A DNA stretch of 64,000 nt from Branchiostoma floridae (lineage: Eukaryota; Chordata; Leptocardii; Amphioxiformes; Branchiostomatidae), in NCBI RefSeq assembly GCF_000003815.2, contig NC_049997.1, positions 6,473,204-6,537,203 of the forward strand, read 5' to 3'. The position numbers and the translations under genes are program-made. Shown here in pieces: positions 61,901-64,000 of the stretch. Position 1 is the stretch's first letter. Each line of letters opens with the position of its first letter. The notes below the pieces were generated by a model, which was not told where the DNA came from, searched no databases, and worked only from the letters and a program-made list of their open reading frames with translations.

Positions 61901-63822
61901 TAAATTATGTGACTGTGACAGTGGTTTGCTTCATTTATGTATAATAGTGTTCACATTCATGCTGCAAGTGATTTCCTCCTTTCCTTCTAATGTGAAATAG
62001 CCCTCTTGGATCATGATTTACATTGTATGAGCTGTACCGTCATTGTCTATTTACAGCTGCTTGCTACCATTGGGAAGTAACAATAAGCTTTGAAACATTG
62101 ATGATATAGTAATGGTTTTGACTTGCTAGCTAACAGATTGGTGATTATAAAACCAACGTTTGATTATAAAACCAACGTTTGACTCAAATATTGTGTTTGT
62201 TTTCTAATGAAGATGCCAATGTCTTGTAGGTGTACCAGAAGAATTGAAGTACACAAGGACATTAGAGGCTACAGTTGGACCCACAGGTGGAGAGTTGGAG
62301 ATTTCTGGGTTTGTCAAACTTGTCGTACCACCAGGCGTCCTTCAGCAAGACACAATGGTAACCATCTCAACTGTAGATGTTGCGGCTATCCTCAGGGATC
62401 CCGAGAGCGTAAACTGGCTCTCCGGCTATCCCTGGTCCCTGGGTGAGGATGTCTGTCCTCGTGAGCTACTGGATCAGGTGCTGTTCTCCCCAGCTGTTGA
62501 TATTAACCTACATGGTGCACAGCTGAGTGGATCAGTGGAGGTGCAGACATGGCGACCTCCAGGTTCTGAAGGGATGGAGTGTCGTCTGCTGAAGCATCAC
62601 GATGAGGAAGGCTGGAGGGATGTCACAGCTTCAACTATTTTTCAAGCATCTCAGGAGAAAGTGTCAATTTTTCAGTACACCTTCAGCCCAGACATTATTC
62701 TCTGGGTTTCTGTGCCTATTGTAATTGTAGTTGGAAAGATGATGGTTGAAGCACTATCATCAAGAACTCTGGATTGCCATTTTGCAGCATACACCAAGCC
62801 TGGTACAGATGATACACAATTTCACGTTGTCTGTAGAGATCGGCGCGTTGAGGCAGATGATTATCTCCCAGGCTTCACCATGTGTGGCAGCAATGCAGCA
62901 ATGTTCGATCTTGTGAATGGGGATATACTTGACATTGCAGTAAGTGTCCGAGGAGGACAAAGCCATTCCAAGCAGATGGAATTACGGTCCAAGCAGTGCC
63001 GTGACAAAAACGGCCAGAATATACAACTCTTGCTGGACCGACTTAATGGAAACCGTGTTAAGGGCGAGGTGGATGTCAAAAAAGTTCAAGTGCCATTAAA
63101 TCGGACTGTATGCCAGTTCATTTTCAAGGAGGTAAAGTGTGATATAAGCAGATGATGAGTCTTTTTTCAGTGAAGGCTGTTGATTGCATTCTGTTGAATG
63201 TCACTAGAGTGTATTTGACCTTCCCTGAAACTGAGATTATGTAACAATATGCAACAAAGTAACAAAGTGCAGAAAACGATAATGTTAATGATGACGCCAG
63301 CAAACCACCTGTGCAATTACATGCTTACACCACACCACACTATAGTTTCAAATAACGCCATGTTCTTATCATTTTATCAATATCACTCAGAATCCGTATT
63401 TGTTATTTCAGGAAGGTGGTACCTTGCAACGTAAGTGTACATTGTTATTTGAGCCATAGATTTCTTGACAATGTTATGAATGCTTGTAGAAAATTGACCA
63501 ATCTTTGTCAATTTACCTTTGATTTGTACTAAAAGGGTTGTTCAAGTATGTATAAAATTTGAAATTTTAATATGAATGAAAGCTTTTTTCTGAATTTTCA
63601 CTGTTTCTTAATAATGTTTGGATGCTTGAATTTGCCATTTTACGCACATATTATAAGGGGACGACAACTATACACCAACAACAAAAGCCCGATCTTGTAA
63701 AAGATCTATCATCGACCCTGAGCCAGCTACGGTGCCAAGAAAGAAGAGGAGAAAATCGGGACGTCAGAAGAGAGATGATGGAGCAGGCCCCAGTGGTGTC
63801 AGGTTGGATTCAGGAGCTACAG
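43924..63822 (+). CDS. ankyrin-repeat, ZU5 and UPA-like protein, 3'-partial, at least 34 exons
   Basis: Starts MAEKRLKQ (43924-43947). A first ankyrin unit follows at 45549-45644 (TLCDAAERGDTVRVKQLIEEG). Then come single-repeat exons: 46057-46155, 47277-47375, 47553-47651, 48077-48175, 49559-49657, 49876-49980, 50164-50262, 50655-50753, 50884-50982, 51673-51771, 52915-53013, 53335-53433, 53603-53701, 55199-55303, 55457-55558, 55715-55813, 56629-56727, 56965-57063, 57962-58060, 58220-58318, 58599-58697, 58865-58963, 59146-59244, 59603-59701, 59838-59936. Most are 99 nt, all in phase 0, with consensus QRTPLHLAAEKGHHETVSAL then LAAGADVNVQD. The tail is 60881-60938, 61281-61445, 61556-61630, 62230-63131 (ZU5, UPA-like), 63412-63430, 63658-63822. 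All phases join. The 47835-47933 exon is left out because its acceptor is broken. The visible protein is about 1,330 aa. By family analogy it is a scaffold or death-fold adaptor. The end lies outside the window. Confidence 0.88.
45086..45505 (+). mobile_element. tRNA-headed SINE, about 420 bp
   Basis: The head ggatcgtgtggcgcaatcatt, with the box B-like gggttcgaaac (about 45138-45148), is tRNA-like. The body contains cttgggaaagacactttac and gttagggccatctctggata, widely seen in metazoan SINEs. The tail gcgcaattcagccgctggctg is followed by taacaataactatt. It ends about 45 bp before the acceptor of the first ankyrin exon. Confidence 0.8.
46581..47021 (+). mobile_element. LINE C-terminal remnant in the ankyrin gene
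   Basis: The open frame contains MEYCCHIWSEASQSSLICLK then RVQNRV, then LASLALLYFNGKCSAELHSL and VPRTTSFRNKFPRDCFPLGY then NLNVFKSK. These are the post-RT blocks of a CR1/Jockey-like LINE (mEYcshvW.., iqnR.., vPRT...). Intronic, same strand as the gene, probably not expressed as protein. Confidence 0.75.
47835..47933 (+). pseudogene. ankyrin exon with destroyed splice acceptor
   Basis: Coding sequence (QRTSLHLAALYGHHKTVTAL then LAAGADVNRHDTL) and donor ttg|gtaggt are intact. The acceptor, ttttacag| in the sister exons, reads tttcacgg|, so the AG is gone. The next AG (gcaaag) would remove 5 nt and lead to an in-frame stop within 13 codons. Since flanking exons are phase 0, skipping it keeps the frame. 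Confidence 0.75.
48235..48870 (+). repeat. three degenerate modules in the large ankyrin intron
   Basis: Modules around 48270, 48480 and 48590 share aactcgagA-like, tgatatttagt or gatatttggcaggtg, and gttcgataatgggcctcctggcg-like blocks, at about 150-200 bp spacing. Non-coding dispersed repeat. 48871-49540 shows nothing further. Confidence 0.4.
51850..52465. mobile_element. 616-bp non-autonomous element with TTAA target duplication (piggyBac-like)
   Basis: TTAA at 51846-51849 precedes ccccatctagactgg, and cccgtctagctggggt is followed by TTAA at 52466-52469. The ends are inverted repeats of about 15 bp (two mismatches). TTAA duplication with C-rich ends is the hallmark of piggyBac-type elements. 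No transposase is present. It lies in an ankyrin intron. Confidence 0.7.
52531..52552 (+). pseudogene. relic of an ankyrin exon (first about 22 nt only)
   Basis: atctgttttaccg|caagaaactcccctgcg matches the upstream intron end and first codons of the sister exons. The acceptor AG is CG, and homology stops after about 22 nt. Dead exon remnant. Confidence 0.6.
54412..54920. mobile_element. TIR element of about 510 bp with internal ttatgcata repeats
   Basis: The left end (cagtttaattcggg.gctccc, then agtgacc) is inverted at the right end (ggtcactacag, then gggaactcccgaattaaacc-like sequence). The interior has four or more ttatgcata-type palindromes and an inverted cataaggttccatgg / ccattggaaccttatg pair. 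No coding capacity. Between 53702 and 54411 I see no exon. Confidence 0.6.
54931..55143 (+). mobile_element. LINE-like coding remnant
   Basis: The open frame contains TYFKRLDATDRFTHSLRC, then NAKIGKCVKDCFAIRKN. The same strings occur in decayed form at 17640-17840. Probably the C-terminal end of a non-LTR ORF. Family not identified. Confidence 0.45.
55930..55972 (+). pseudogene. decayed ankyrin exon start
   Basis: ccttttaaag|caaatgactttcctctac, followed by cggaaagcc, aligns with the beginning of sister exons (cag|caa.gactcccctgtaccgggcagcc). Homology then ends and no donor follows. Dead copy. Confidence 0.5.
56033..56197. mobile_element. 165-bp inverted-repeat element
   Basis: aaactgcagtgttcttct (about 56036) is the exact reverse complement of agaagaacactgcagttt (about 56176). 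A short MITE-like unit in an ankyrin intron. Confidence 0.6.
57180..57940. other. ankyrin intron with no recognised element
   Basis: Contains a weak open frame (57567-57866) of low-complexity composition and short cactcacac runs. I find no exon of the ankyrin series and no clear transposon signature. Confidence 0.35.
59411..59483 (+). pseudogene. relic ankyrin exon with internal deletion
   Basis: The intact acceptor gactgttttacag is followed by caaaggattcccctgcacctg, then about 25 nt are missing and the sequence resumes at ttacagctggtgtagatgtga. The frame is lost and the donor is missing (atgagg|ttgtg). A clear dead member of the array. Confidence 0.7.
59937..60880. other. ankyrin gene intron, no feature seen
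   Basis: AT-rich unique-looking sequence between the last ankyrin exon and the short charged linker exon. No element recognised. Confidence 0.4.
62230..63131 (+). CDS. ZU5 and UPA-like exon of the ankyrin gene (300 codons)
   Basis: Part of the 43924-63822 gene, described separately because it carries its diagnostic domains. The exon opens after cttgtag in phase 1. ZU5-like residues run from about exon codon 15: VGPTGGELEISGFVKLVVPP then GVLQQDTMVTISTVD (the Gly-Gly and PPG motif of UNC5, ankyrin and PIDD ZU5 domains). A second beta-rich part follows (TLDCHFAAYTKPG, FHVVCRDRR, GDILDIAVSV), fitting a UPA domain. The donor is aaggag|gtaaag. ZU5-UPA tandems usually precede a death domain, which is not within this window. 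No FSS/HFS-type ZU5 autocleavage motif is obvious. Confidence 0.75.
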
Positions 63823-64000
63823 GTTAACAGCTGCTGATTACAATTTGCTTTTGATTACTGAAAAGTAAAACTGCTGTTAGGCAAATTTAGCTTACAGAAT
63901 AGCTAAATATTCAACTGACCATGACAAGAAAGGCAGAATTTTTTGTGCATGTGTTTGTGAAATTTCCCTACAGCTCCTTATGTGCCTTATGGCATTAAGT

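Overview
This is a eukaryotic, animal window with compact introns, a dense load of small interspersed repeats, and genes on both strands. The gene content suggests a marine deuterostome invertebrate, most likely a cephalochordate such as amphioxus. That content is a 12-exon alkylglycerol monooxygenase, duplicated 10-exon AKR1-type reductases, an ankyrin-ZU5-UPA gene, and many LINE, SINE and MITE pieces. The species call is inference; nothing here is species-diagnostic on its own.

Layout. 1-4.8 kb: repeats only (LINE 3' ends, a palindromic minisatellite, two MITEs, and truncated copies of the AGMO terminal exon). 4.8-11.9 kb, minus: complete AGMO, with a 5S-rRNA-derived SINE in intron 1. 13.1-15.0 kb, minus: a tentative small five-exon gene of unknown function. 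15.4-16.7 kb: a Tc1-like fold-back transposon. 17-19 kb: LINE remnants. 19.3-24.5 kb and 32.7-38.4 kb, plus: two tandem AKR paralogues (A and B) in a segmental duplication of about 6.6 kb. The interval between them holds a long open CR1/L2-like LINE and repeat arrays. 39.2-41.6 kb: an inverted LINE remnant and a 5'-truncated L1/Tx1-like LINE with a dimeric 3' tail. 43.9 kb to the right edge, plus: a large gene of many single-repeat ankyrin exons, then ZU5 and UPA-like domains, running out of the window.

How the genes relate. AGMO cleaves ether lipids to fatty aldehydes, and AKRs reduce aldehydes with NADPH. Their adjacency is suggestive, but there is no evidence of co-regulation. AKR A keeps the full cofactor-binding set. 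AKR B has lost several of those residues while keeping intact frames and splice sites, which points to divergence rather than decay.

The most striking structure is the ankyrin gene. About 26 usable repeats sit in separate, near-identical exons that are all in phase 0. One of the array copies has a destroyed acceptor, and three relic exons lie between them, so the array is visibly being born and lost exon by exon.
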